Shown here: positions 46,515 to 54,726 of the stretch, piece after piece
Layout: each line of letters begins with the position of its first letter
How positions within the stretch are numbered: position 1 is the stretch's first letter
DNA from: Sphingomonas swuensis
Lineage (GTDB): Bacteria > Pseudomonadota > Alphaproteobacteria > Sphingomonadales > Sphingomonadaceae
DNA: 64,000 bases
Direction of reading: 5' to 3'
Assembly (NCBI RefSeq): GCF_039538045.1
Contig: NZ_BAABBQ010000001.1
Span: 642,001-706,000, forward strand
Made by a program: the position numbers and the translations under genes
Notes under the pieces: model-generated
Told to the model about the DNA's origin: nothing
What the model saw: only the letters and a program-made list of their open reading frames with translations
Databases searched by the model: none

Positions 46515-47407
46515 GACAGTCGCTCCACGATGGCTTGCGCGCCGGCGAGGAAGGCGGCTTCGCCGTCCACCTCGTGATTGGGCCGCCCGACCTGGGTCAG
46601 CGCGGCGGAGAACAGGCGGGTGAGGGCCCCGCGACCCATCACCGTCACCTCGCCCTCACCGGGCATGCCCTTGAGCCCGGTGCGGATGTCGGCACCGATC
46701 AGCAGTCCGCTGACGAAACTCGATACTTCCTCCTCGGCAAGGCTGCCGAGCAGCACCCGGGCGCGGACGGTGAACAGATCGGCGGTGAGCGCCCGACCCT
46801 CCATGCCGCGCGCAACCCCTTCGGCAAAGACCTCGCCCGGGCTCGCCTCGTGGTCGAGCCAGGCCTTGAGCAGGCTCTGCTGCCTCAGAATCGAGAACAT
46901 CTCGCCGGTCATCACCGTGCGGAAGCGGGTCAGCCGGCCGCCTTCCATCAGCGCCCACTTGTTGTGCGTGCCGGGATGGCAGACGAGTGCGTCGGGCGGG
47001 CACAGGCCGGCGTGGACCGCGCCGAAGAATTGCGTCTCTTCGCCGCGGATGACGTCGCCGCGCAGGCCGTCGACGAAGGAGGCGCCGGGAACGACGAAGG
47101 CGCGCTCTCCCGGCACCTCGACCAGCGACCTTGCCAGCGTGTCGAGGTCGAGCGGGCAGGGGAGATATGGGGCGGGAACCCAGCCGCCGCGCGCCCCGAC
47201 CATGCCGGCCATCAGCAAGGGAAGGTCGCCGAGCCGTTCGCGGATCGTGGCGACCGCCGCTGGAAAGCCGCCGGCGGGAACGCTGGTGAAGCCGAGGTCG
47301 TCGGCGAACTCATCCTCGACCGTGCCGCCAGTGACCCGCCAAGCGCGCCGGTTGGTCGTGCCCCAGTCGACCGCGATATACCCTTGTGTCCACATCGGCC
47401 CGCTCAT
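46511..47407 (-). CDS. dgoK: 2-dehydro-3-deoxygalactonokinase
   Basis: Phosphorylates 2-keto-3-deoxygalactonate at C6 with ATP. About 298 residues: YIAVDWGTTNRRAW at the N-terminus is the phosphate-binding loop of the sugar kinase fold and CHPGTHNKWA is the family's central motif. Start is uncertain: ATG 47407 (MSGPMWTQ) is given, ATG 47395 (MWTQ) is closer to E. coli DgoK, and TTG 47434 would add residues without a ribosome site. It is first in the operon with dgoA and the dehydrogenase, and divergent from the lactonase gene. Confidence 0.9.
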   Translation of the reverse strand: MSGPMWTQGYIAVDWGTTNRRAWRVTGGTVEDEFADDLGFTSVPAGGFPAAVATIRERLGDLPLLMAGMVGARGGWVPAPYLPCPLDLDTLARSLVEVPGERAFVVPGASFVDGLRGDVIRGEETQFFGAVHAGLCPPDALVCHPGTHNKWALMEGGRLTRFRTVMTGEMFSILRQQSLLKAWLDHEASPGEVFAEGVARGMEGRALTADLFTVRARVLLGSLAEEEVSSFVSGLLIGADIRTGLKGMPGEGEVTVMGRGALTRLFSAALTQVGRPNHEVDGEAAFLAGAQAIVERLS

Positions 47408-47477
47408 GCCAAGAAAAGCGACGAAGCGCGACAAGGGTCCTACCCATGTGCGCCTGGCTCGTTATTTTGCGCGACCC
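47408..47477. promoter_or_regulatory. Short divergent promoter region of galactose operons
   Basis: 70 bases between dgoK and the lactonase gene; both operons must start here or run over the other's leader. No palindrome was seen, and no Shine-Dalgarno is clear for either start. A weak AT-rich stretch (GTTATTTTG at 47461-47469) is near the lactonase start. Confidence 0.35.
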
Positions 47478-48341
47478 ATGGACATCATCTGCCTTGCCGA
47501 CGTGAAGGCCGTGCTTGGCGAAGGGCCGACCTGGGACGCCGATGCCCAGTCGCTGACTTTCGTCGACATCAAGGGACGCCGAGCCTTTCGCTGGCGTGAG
47601 GATGCGGGGCTGGAGGAATTCGCGACACCCTTCCGCCTCGGCAGCCTGATCCCGCGTGCATCGGGCGGCTACATCGCCGGCACGGACCGCGGCCTGGTGC
47701 ATGTGAATCTCGACCATGGCCGGTTCGAATTGCTGTTCGACCCCGAAGAAGATCGCGAGACCAACCGCTTCAACGACGCCAAGGTCGATCGCTTCGGCCG
47801 GTTGTTCGCGGGGACGATGGACGACGAGGAGAAAGCTGCCAGCGGCGCCTTCTACCGGATCGAGCGCTCGCTTACCTGCACCCGGGTCGAGGATGGCTAC
47901 AGGGTCACCAACGGCCCGGCGTTCAGCCCCGACAACAAGGTCATGTACGCCAATGACAGCGCGCTACAGACCACCTTCCGCTACGACCTCGCGCCCGACG
48001 GGACCCCGGTCAACCGCCGGGTCCTCGCCCGCTACGAGGAAGGCGAGGGCTATCCCGACGGAATGACCGTCGATGCCGAGGGCTGCCTGTGGATCGCCTT
48101 CTGGGATGGCTGGTGCCTGCGTCGCCTGTCGCCCGAGGGCGAGCGGCTGTCCGAACTCCGGCTGCCGGTTCAGCGCCCGACCAGCTGCACCTTTGGCGGC
48201 CCCTCGCTCGACCGCCTGTTCGTGACCTCGGCCCGCATCGGGCTCGAAGAAGAGGCGCTCGCCACGCAACCAAATGCCGGTGGACTCTTTGTCCTCACGC
48301 CCGGTGTCGCCGGCATCGCCGATCGGCCGTTTGCCGGCTGA
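47478..48341 (+). CDS. SMP-30/gluconolactonase-family lactonase
   Basis: A 287-residue six-bladed-propeller lactonase that opens galactono- or arabinono-lactone to the acid. Metal-binding signature: VLGEGPTWD (Glu near residue 14), RFNDAKVDRFGRLFAGTM, and VTNGPAFSPDNKVMYANDS (Asn), followed by YPDGMTVDAEG (Asp). It links the galactose dehydrogenase product to galactonate dehydratase. The 3' end runs up to the GH1 gene. Confidence 0.88.
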   Translation: MDIICLADVKAVLGEGPTWDADAQSLTFVDIKGRRAFRWREDAGLEEFATPFRLGSLIPRASGGYIAGTDRGLVHVNLDHGRFELLFDPEEDRETNRFNDAKVDRFGRLFAGTMDDEEKAASGAFYRIERSLTCTRVEDGYRVTNGPAFSPDNKVMYANDSALQTTFRYDLAPDGTPVNRRVLARYEEGEGYPDGMTVDAEGCLWIAFWDGWCLRRLSPEGERLSELRLPVQRPTSCTFGGPSLDRLFVTSARIGLEEEALATQPNAGGLFVLTPGVAGIADRPFAG

Positions 48342-48393
48342 CCGGCCCGCTTTCCAGAGTACGCCGCCCAAGGAGGCCATTATCGCCAATTTC

Positions 48394-49695
48394 ATGTTCG
48401 CCACGGGAATCGAGAACAGCATTCCCACCATCAACGGCGGTCGAACCCGGGTCGATCAGATGGAGGCTTCCAACTTCTACAATCGGTGGAAGGAGGATTT
48501 CGACTGCGTCGAGGACATCGGCATCGAATATCTCCGCTACGGCCCGCCGCTGCACAAGACCTTCCTCGGGCCGGGCAAGTACGACTGGGAATTCGCCGAC
48601 CTTACGCTGAACGAGCTCAAGCGGCGCGAGATCACCCCGATCGTCGACCTCTGCCATTTCGGGGTCCCCGACTGGATCGGCAACTTCCAGAACCCCGACT
48701 TCAGCCAGCAATTCGCCAACTACGCCGCCGACTTTGCCGAGCGCTACCCCTGGGTGCAGCTTTACACCCCGGTGAACGAGATGTTCATCTGCGCCGCCTT
48801 CAGCGCAAAGTACGGCTGGTGGAACGAGCAGCTGCGCACCGACCAGGGCTTCGTCACCGCGATTAAGCACATCGTGAAGGCGAATGTGCTGGCGATGATC
48901 GAGATCCTGAAGCGCCGCCCCGACGCCATCTTCATCCAGTCGGAATCGTCAGAATATTTCCATGCCGACAGCCCGGCCGCCATCGGTCCGGCCGAGGTGC
49001 TCAACAGCCGCCGCTTCCTGACGCTCGACCTCAATTACGGTCGCCGGGTCGACAGCGAGATGTACGAATATCTGCTCGATAACGGGATGACGAAGGAGGA
49101 GTATCACTTCTTCCTCCACAATCGGCTGAAGCAGCACTGTATCCTCGGCAACGACTATTACCGGACCAACGAGCATCGGGTGCACGCCGACGGGCGAACC
49201 GAGGCGGCTGGCGAGGTGTTCGGCTATTCGGAGATCACTCGCCAGTATCACAGCCGCTACGGGCTGCCGATCATGCACACCGAGACCAACATGCGCGAGG
49301 GCCCCACCGGTCAGGAAGCGGTGCAATGGCTGTGGAAGGAATGGGCCAACGTCCTGCGCCTGCGCAACGTCGGAATCCCGACCGTCGGCTTCACCTGGTA
49401 TTCGCTCACCGATCAGGTCGACTGGGACACCGCGCTTCGCGAGCAGAACGGCAACGTCAATCCGCTCGGCCTCTATGACCTCGACCGCAACATCCGCAAC
49501 GTCGGCCGCGCCTACAAGCAGCTGATCAAGGACTGGCGCGACGTCCTTCCCGCGTCTTCGGTGTGCCTTGCGGTGCCAGTCAAGCCGATCGGCCAGGATT
49601 GCTGGCCGCCGATCGGCAACAGCGTTCCGAACCAGGCCGAGATCAAGGGGCTGGCGATCAGCGATGGCGGACAGCACAGCACGGAGGCCGCGTGA
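48394..49695 (+). CDS. GH1-like (family 1) glycosidase
   Basis: About 433 residues. It resembles bacterial family 1 glycosyl hydrolases: DCVEDIGIEYLRYG, TYPVNEMF-type motif here YTPVNEMFIC (acid/base Glu), and IMHTETNMREG (nucleophile Glu, in the place of the usual T-E-N-G), plus WYSLTDQVDWDTAL near the C-terminus. The start is unsettled: AAGGAGG at 48370-48376 is best spaced for an ATC or ATT start, whereas the first ATG is 48394, 17 bases on. No signal peptide, so it cleaves disaccharides in the cytoplasm. Probably a beta-galactosidase-like partner of the galactose pathway; the specificity is inferred. Confidence 0.72.
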   Translation: MFATGIENSIPTINGGRTRVDQMEASNFYNRWKEDFDCVEDIGIEYLRYGPPLHKTFLGPGKYDWEFADLTLNELKRREITPIVDLCHFGVPDWIGNFQNPDFSQQFANYAADFAERYPWVQLYTPVNEMFICAAFSAKYGWWNEQLRTDQGFVTAIKHIVKANVLAMIEILKRRPDAIFIQSESSEYFHADSPAAIGPAEVLNSRRFLTLDLNYGRRVDSEMYEYLLDNGMTKEEYHFFLHNRLKQHCILGNDYYRTNEHRVHADGRTEAAGEVFGYSEITRQYHSRYGLPIMHTETNMREGPTGQEAVQWLWKEWANVLRLRNVGIPTVGFTWYSLTDQVDWDTALREQNGNVNPLGLYDLDRNIRNVGRAYKQLIKDWRDVLPASSVCLAVPVKPIGQDCWPPIGNSVPNQAEIKGLAISDGGQHSTEAA

Positions 49696-50849
49696 TGGGC
49701 CTGCCCGAGCTCAAGATCGGCAAGATCGAGACCTTCCTCGTTCCCCCGCGCTGGCTGTTCGTCAGGGTCGAGACGGTCGACGGCGCGCACGGCTGGGGGG
49801 AAGCGAGCCTCGAGGGGCATGCCGAGGCGGTCAACGGCGCCTTCGAAGCAATCCGCGACCGCTTTCTCGGCCACGACGCGCGGCGCATCGAGGACATCTG
49901 GCAGATCGCCTATCGCGGCGGCTTCTACCGCGGCGGCGCCGTGCTGATGAGCGCGCTGTCTGGGCTCGACCAGGCCTTGTGGGACCTCAAGGGCCGCGCC
50001 GCCGGGCTTCCCGCATGGGAGCTGATGGGCGGCCGGGTCCGGGACCGGATCCGCGCCTACGCCTGGATCGGCGGCGATCGCCCGCACGAGATCGCCGATG
50101 CGGCCCGCGCCCGCAAGGATCAGGGCTTCTCCGCGGTCAAGATGAACGCCACTGCCGAACTCGACTGGATCGGCACGCCCAGATTGTTCGACGACGTCAT
50201 CCACCGGGTCGAGGCGGCGCAGGCTGCGGGCATGGACGTCGGCCTCGATTTCCATGGCCGGGTCCACCGAACGATGGCCAAGCAACTCGCCAAGGTGCTC
50301 GAGCCGCTCGGGCTTTTGTTCATCGAGGAGCCGCTGCTGAGCGAGAATCCGGAAGGGCTCGCCGACATCGCGGCGCTGGTCTCGACCCCTATCGCGCTTG
50401 GCGAGCGGCTCTATTCGCGGTGGGACTTCAAACCCTTCTTCGAGCGCGGCGCGGTCGACATCATCCAGCCCGACCTCAGCCATGCCGGCGGGATCAGCGA
50501 ATGCCGCCGGATCGCGGCGATGGCCGAGGCCTATGACGTCGCGGTCGCGCCGCACTGTCCGCTGGGCCCGCTGGCGCTCGCCGCCTGCCTCCAGCTCGCC
50601 GCGACCGCGCCCAATGTCGCCATCCAGGAGATGAGCCTCGGCATCCATTACAATGTCGGGCACGACCTGTTGAACTTCATCACCGACCCTGAGGTCCTGA
50701 CCCCGGTCGACGGCTTCCTCGCCATTCCCGAGGGGCCGGGACTGGGAATCGAGATTGACGAGGTCGCCGTGCGCGAAGTCGCCAAGGAAGGCCACCGCTG
50801 GCGCAATCCCATCTGGCGCCACAAGGACGGCAGCTTCGCCGAGTGGTGA
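49695..50849 (+). CDS. dgoD: D-galactonate dehydratase
   Basis: A 384-residue enolase-superfamily enzyme that dehydrates D-galactonate to 2-keto-3-deoxygalactonate. E. coli DgoD has a similar length (382). Residues include GLDQALWDLKGRAAG, GLDFHGRVHRTMAK (metal ligand Asp, His), FIEEPLLSEN (Glu-Glu), IALGERLYSRWDFK and APHCPLGPLALAA (active-site His), all expected. The ATG at 49695 overlaps the preceding stop in TGATG; a frame upstream to 49563 is not used. It completes galactose to pyruvate together with dgoK and dgoA. Confidence 0.93.
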   Translation: MGLPELKIGKIETFLVPPRWLFVRVETVDGAHGWGEASLEGHAEAVNGAFEAIRDRFLGHDARRIEDIWQIAYRGGFYRGGAVLMSALSGLDQALWDLKGRAAGLPAWELMGGRVRDRIRAYAWIGGDRPHEIADAARARKDQGFSAVKMNATAELDWIGTPRLFDDVIHRVEAAQAAGMDVGLDFHGRVHRTMAKQLAKVLEPLGLLFIEEPLLSENPEGLADIAALVSTPIALGERLYSRWDFKPFFERGAVDIIQPDLSHAGGISECRRIAAMAEAYDVAVAPHCPLGPLALAACLQLAATAPNVAIQEMSLGIHYNVGHDLLNFITDPEVLTPVDGFLAIPEGPGLGIEIDEVAVREVAKEGHRWRNPIWRHKDGSFAEW

Positions 50850-50857
50850 GTTAGGAT

Positions 50858-50987
50858 CCTCCCTGCCGCGCAGCGGTGGGGAGGAGGACCGCCGCCGAAG
50901 GCGGTGGTGAAGGAGCCTGCGAAGATTGGCTCGCCCCTCCGTCAGCGCTTCGCGCTGCCACCTCCCCATCGCTGCGCGACAGGGAGG
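50858..50987. repeat. Large imperfect palindromic intergenic repeat
   Basis: Arms 50858-50884 and 50961-50987 are inverted copies matching at 25 of 27 positions. Between them are two smaller hairpins: 50888-50893 with 50900-50905, and CAGCGC-TTC-GCGCTG at 50943-50957. The whole folds into a branched cruciform. It lies between convergent genes (dgoD and a 104-residue gene). Elements of this general form are known from alphaproteobacterial intergenic regions; here only one copy is in the window. May act as a bidirectional terminator. Confidence 0.75.
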
Positions 50988-50998
50988 TTCGGCGACCG

Positions 50999-51313
50999 TC
51001 AGGCCGCCTTACGCTTTCCCGTCGGCCGGTCCTGTTCGTAGGGCACGCCGTCGAGCTTGGCGGCGAGCGCCGCAATCTCCTCGCCGGCGCGACGGTCGGC
51101 GCTGTACTTGAGGTCCGCGGCCTGCTCTTCCGCGGTCAGTTCGCGCCAGTAGCTGATCGACAGGCGGCGGCCGAACACGTCGTCGCCGCGCATCTTCATC
51201 GACGGCTCGGCCGATTCGGGCAGGCTGTCGCGGATCGCGATCAAGGTGGTGATAAGGCGGTCGAGCGAGGTGTAGTCGCTGACTTCGACATAGTCCTTCA
51301 CACGCGTACGCAT
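50999..51313 (-). CDS. Conserved-type hypothetical protein, 104 residues
   Basis: Not recognised as a named family. It begins MRTRVKDYVEVSDYTSLDRL with GGAGGGA nine bases upstream of ATG 51313, which supports translation. The composition is charged, largely helical, with no membrane segment or cysteines. The C-terminus is Lys/Arg-rich (TGKRKAA). It lies between the large palindrome and the aldose epimerase gene, divergent from the latter. No function suggested. Confidence 0.6.
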   Translation of the reverse strand: MRTRVKDYVEVSDYTSLDRLITTLIAIRDSLPESAEPSMKMRGDDVFGRRLSISYWRELTAEEQAADLKYSADRRAGEEIAALAAKLDGVPYEQDRPTGKRKAA

Positions 51314-51442
51314 GGTTCACATCCCTCCCCGGACATGGGGGCTTTACATCGCTCCGTCGGAATCCCGACGCAACAGGATTTGCGAGACTTATCCCCAGAT
51401 GAGTTGCCGCCGAGTGAACATCCCGCCAAGAACGTGTTCATC

Positions 51443-52339
51443 ATGAGCCAACACCATCCCGACATCACCCTGTTCGCCGGCAACCTCGAGTTGGTGCTAA
51501 GTCCTTCCATTGGCGGGGCAATTCGCAATCTGAGCTGGAATGGCGGAAATGGGCCCGTACCGCTCTTGCGGGAAAGCCACAGCGAATGCGAAACCGTCCT
51601 CGGGATGGCGAGCTTCCCGCTGGTGCCGTTCGTCAATCGCGTCCGTGGCGGCCGCTTCACCTTCCGCGGCCGGGAGGTCGTGATGGCACCGAACATGAGC
51701 GGTGATCTTTCCCCGCTCCACGGGCAGGGCTGGCTTGGAGCCTGGTCGGTCGAAAGCCATGGCAACCAGGATGCCGAGCTGCGCTTCGTCCATGCGCCGG
51801 GCGAATGGCCGTGGGCCTATGAGGCGCTGCAGATCGTCTGCCTCGACAAGACCGGACTGTCGATCCGCCTCCAGTGCCGCAACACGAGCGACACGCCGAT
51901 GCCTTGCGGCCTTGGCCAGCACCCCTATTTCCCCTGCGGGCCCGAGACCCGGATCGAGACGGCGGTGGCCACCGCGTTCGAGATCGACGAACATGTCCTC
52001 CCGACCGACGAGGTGCCGGCGACCGGCCGCTTCGACCTTGCCGACCGGCCGGTCTGCGGCCTCGGGCTCGATCACGGCTTCGGCGGCTGGGGCGGGGAGG
52101 CGCTGTTAAGCGATCCTGCCTGGCCGGCCCCGCTTCGGCTCTCGAGCCCGAACGCCGCCTTCTTCCAGCTCTATTCTCCCGAGGCTGGCGGCATCGTCGT
52201 CGCCGAGCCCGTCACTCACGCCAATGCCGCGCTGAACGAGCCGGAGGAACGCTGGACCGAGCTTGGCATGCGCGTGCTCGAGCCCGGCGAGGACATGCGT
52301 CTCGACATGCGGCTGGACCTCGTTGGTCCGCGCGGATGA
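51443..52339 (+). CDS. Aldose 1-epimerase-family protein
   Basis: A 298-residue galactose-mutarotase-like beta-sandwich protein. GLGQHPYF near residue 155 holds a catalytic His, GLDHGF near residue 212 gives the substrate-binding Asp, and ALNEPEERWTEL near residue 275 provides the C-terminal glutamate region. It interconverts alpha and beta galactose (or arabinose), feeding the 1-dehydrogenase in the same catabolic block. ATG 51443; an upstream open frame from 50876 covers the palindrome and is rejected. It overlaps the ZIP transporter gene by 4 bases. Confidence 0.86.
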   Translation: MSQHHPDITLFAGNLELVLSPSIGGAIRNLSWNGGNGPVPLLRESHSECETVLGMASFPLVPFVNRVRGGRFTFRGREVVMAPNMSGDLSPLHGQGWLGAWSVESHGNQDAELRFVHAPGEWPWAYEALQIVCLDKTGLSIRLQCRNTSDTPMPCGLGQHPYFPCGPETRIETAVATAFEIDEHVLPTDEVPATGRFDLADRPVCGLGLDHGFGGWGGEALLSDPAWPAPLRLSSPNAAFFQLYSPEAGGIVVAEPVTHANAALNEPEERWTELGMRVLEPGEDMRLDMRLDLVGPRG

Positions 52340-53121
52340 GCCTCAGCCTCATTGCCACCGGAACGCTCGGCAGCTTCCTTGCCGGCCAGGCCACCACCCT
52401 CGGCGCGTTGCCGGTCTTCTTCATGCGCTCGATCAGCAAGCGCACCGAGAATGCCTTTCTCGGCTTTGCCGCCGGGATCATGCTGGCGGCGAGCTTCTTC
52501 TCTTTGATCATCCCTGCGCTCAACGCCGCGGGCGAGCTTCATAACGGCAGTAAGACGGCCGCCGCGCTGATCGTCGGGGCCGCGATCCTGCTCGGCGCAA
52601 CCACGCTGCACGTCCTGAACCGGCTTGCGCCGCACGAGCATTTCATCTCGGGGCCGATGAGCGGCGCGGAGAAGAGCAAGCTGGCGCGGATCTGGCTGTT
52701 CGTCATCGCCATTTCGCTGCACAATTTTCCCGAGGGTCTGGCGGTCGGGGTAAGCTTCGGAAGTCCGGACCAGACCGCCGGCTATGCCACCGCCTTCGGC
52801 ATCGGCTTGCAGAACATCCCCGAAGGCCTGGCCGTGGCGCTGAGCCTCGCGGCGGTTGGCTATGGGCGATTGTTCTCGTTCGTGATCGCGGTGCTGACGG
52901 GTCTCATCGAGCCGGTCGGCGGCTTTCTGGGCATCTCCGCCATTGCCTTGTCGAGTGAGCTTCTGCCCTGGGGGTTGGGCTTTGCCGGCGGCGCGATGAT
53001 CTGGGTGGTGTCGAGCGAGATCATCCCCGAGACCCACCGCGACCATCAGGAAGGCAATGCCACCTTCGCGCTGATGATCGGCCTTGCGGTGATGATGAGC
53101 CTCGACTGGATCTTCGGCTAG
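52336..53121 (+). CDS. ZIP-family metal transporter
   Basis: A 261-residue inner-membrane protein with about eight membrane helices. The metal-site helices are SLHNFPEGLAVGVSFG and GLQNIPEGLAVALSLA, with the H-N-x-P-E-G and N-x-P-E-G signatures of the ZIP family. It would import zinc or another divalent cation. ATG 52336 overlaps the preceding epimerase gene in ATGA, although the functions seem unrelated; co-transcription may be accidental. Confidence 0.9.
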   Translation: MSLSLIATGTLGSFLAGQATTLGALPVFFMRSISKRTENAFLGFAAGIMLAASFFSLIIPALNAAGELHNGSKTAAALIVGAAILLGATTLHVLNRLAPHEHFISGPMSGAEKSKLARIWLFVIAISLHNFPEGLAVGVSFGSPDQTAGYATAFGIGLQNIPEGLAVALSLAAVGYGRLFSFVIAVLTGLIEPVGGFLGISAIALSSELLPWGLGFAGGAMIWVVSSEIIPETHRDHQEGNATFALMIGLAVMMSLDWIFG

Positions 53122-53156
53122 GGAGCCCGTCTGCGGACAGGAGCGTTGGTCCGGAC

Positions 53157-53906
53157 ATGCAACGATCCTGGGTCAGCAATCGCGATCGCGCCGTGTCCAT
53201 CGCTGCGGTGCTGCTGGTCCACGCGGTGGTGCTCGCCGGGCTGCTGACGCTCGGCGGCGGCCCGGCCAAGGTGCTCGCCGACCTCGATCCGCTGCAGGTG
53301 TTCGACGTGCCCGTGGAGCCGCCTCCCATGCCTCCGCCGCCGCCGCCCGCGGTCGAGCAGAAGGCGCCTGAGGAGGAGGGTGCCGCCGCCCCGCCCGCAC
53401 GCAAGGCCCAGGCGACGCCCATCCAGCGTCCCGAGCCCAGGGTCGAGCTGCCCGTCGCGCCGCCGGTCGTCGCTGCCGAAACTCCCGGGACCGGCGCTGC
53501 CCCGGCGCCTGGAGCGGCACCGGTCGACGGGCCCGGCACTGGCGCCGGCGGGCAGGGCAACGGGACCGGCAGCGGAAGTGGCGGCACGGGCACGGGAGGC
53601 GGTGGCAGCGGCGGCAAGGCGAGCGGACCCTCGGTCATTGCCGGAACCACGCTTCGGGGCCGCGACTATCCGCGCGCGGTGCTCCGCGCCTGGCCTTCGC
53701 GTGCGCGGGTGTTCGTCGCGATCCGGGTCCAGGTCGATGGCCGCGCCACCAACTGCCGGGTGGACCGTTCGAGCGGCAACGCGGTGATCGACCAGTGGAC
53801 CTGCCGGCTGGTCGAGGAGCGCGTCCGCTTCCGCCCGGCAACCGACGATGATGGCAGGCCGGTGGTCAGCTGGTACGGCTACGTCCAGTCGCCGGTGAAC
53901 TTCTAG
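53157..53906 (+). CDS. TonB-like protein (energy transducer) 1
   Basis: A 249-residue TonB-family protein. N-terminal membrane anchor about 12-32 (AVSIAAVLLVHAVVLAGLLTL), a proline-rich linker (PPPMPPPPPP at about 59-68) and a long Gly-Thr/Ser-rich stretch, then a C-terminal domain of about 75 residues with CRVDRSSGNAVIDQWTCRLVEERVRF. It would transmit proton-motive force from ExbB/ExbD to TBDRs. exbB and exbD are not in the window. It is convergent with, and overlaps by 4 bases, a second protein of the same design. Confidence 0.8.
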   Translation: MQRSWVSNRDRAVSIAAVLLVHAVVLAGLLTLGGGPAKVLADLDPLQVFDVPVEPPPMPPPPPPAVEQKAPEEEGAAAPPARKAQATPIQRPEPRVELPVAPPVVAAETPGTGAAPAPGAAPVDGPGTGAGGQGNGTGSGSGGTGTGGGGSGGKASGPSVIAGTTLRGRDYPRAVLRAWPSRARVFVAIRVQVDGRATNCRVDRSSGNAVIDQWTCRLVEERVRFRPATDDDGRPVVSWYGYVQSPVNF

Positions 53907-54691
53907 TCGCGATATTCCTCGGCTAGCGGAGCGGGGTGCCACACGAAATTGCCCGGCGCCCACGCCTCGACCACGCGGCCGGCACTGTCGATCGCCGGCC
54001 GCCAGCGCAGCCGACGCCGGGCGGCGGCGCAGGTCGCATCGTCAAGCTCGCCGATGCCGCTCGACGCGGTGATCTGGCAATCGAGGGTTCGGCCATCGCG
54101 CCCGACCAGCAAGCGGAAGCCGACCCGCCGCGAGCGGTCGAGAACCAGCCTCGGCGGCGCATCGCGGATCTCGATCTCACCGCTTCGGTAGAAGGGGCCG
54201 CTCGCCGGGAGTCCGCCGCCGCCGCCACCACCCGTCCCGGTGCCTGACCGGCCCGAGCCGAGACCGTCGCCGACCCCGCCACGCCCGGTCCCGGGTCCCG
54301 GCACCTCGGCCGCTCCCGGACTTGCCGCCGAGCCGGTCCCGGCGATGGGCGATGCGGGCAGAGGCGGCGGAACCGGGAGCTCGACCTTGGGGGGCGGGGC
54401 GACGACCTCGGTCGGCGTGTTCTTGAGTGCGGGCGGGGCCGCGGCGCCCTCCGGGTCCTTGGGTCGCTCGGTCGGGGTCGGCGCCTTCTCCGGCACCATC
54501 GGGATCGCCGGTGGCTCGGGCTCGGGTTCGGGCGCAAGGTCGAACAGCGGCAGCGGCGGCTCTGGAAGCGTCGGCACCGGAGTCACTCCGAGCCCGGTGA
54601 GCAGCGCGTAGCCGAGCGCCACGTGCACCGCCGCGACGATGACGGCGGAACGGGCACGGTCGGCCGGGGTCGCGAGCGGGCGGCGCTGCAT
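53903..54691 (-). CDS. TonB-like protein (energy transducer) 2
   Basis: A 262-residue protein with the same layout as its convergent neighbour: N-terminal anchor (RSAVIVAAVHVALGYALLTGL, 14-34), Pro-rich linker, a Gly-rich stretch and a C-terminal domain with two cysteines (CQITASSGIGELDDATCAAARRRLRW). Its linker has LPEPPLPLFDLAPEPEPEPPA in place of PPPMPPPPPP. The paired arrangement suggests an inverted duplication followed by divergence. May serve different TBDRs. Confidence 0.8.
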   Translation of the reverse strand: MQRRPLATPADRARSAVIVAAVHVALGYALLTGLGVTPVPTLPEPPLPLFDLAPEPEPEPPAIPMVPEKAPTPTERPKDPEGAAAPPALKNTPTEVVAPPPKVELPVPPPLPASPIAGTGSAASPGAAEVPGPGTGRGGVGDGLGSGRSGTGTGGGGGGGLPASGPFYRSGEIEIRDAPPRLVLDRSRRVGFRLLVGRDGRTLDCQITASSGIGELDDATCAAARRRLRWRPAIDSAGRVVEAWAPGNFVWHPAPLAEEYRD

Positions 54692-54726
54692 GCCTTGGGC
54701 CTAGGTCGCCTGCGCTGAACCCGCGC

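Noticed and set aside
50858..50987. Insertion sequence or CRISPR repeat
   Set aside because: No transposase, no target duplication visible and no regularly spaced direct repeats; it is a palindromic intergenic element.
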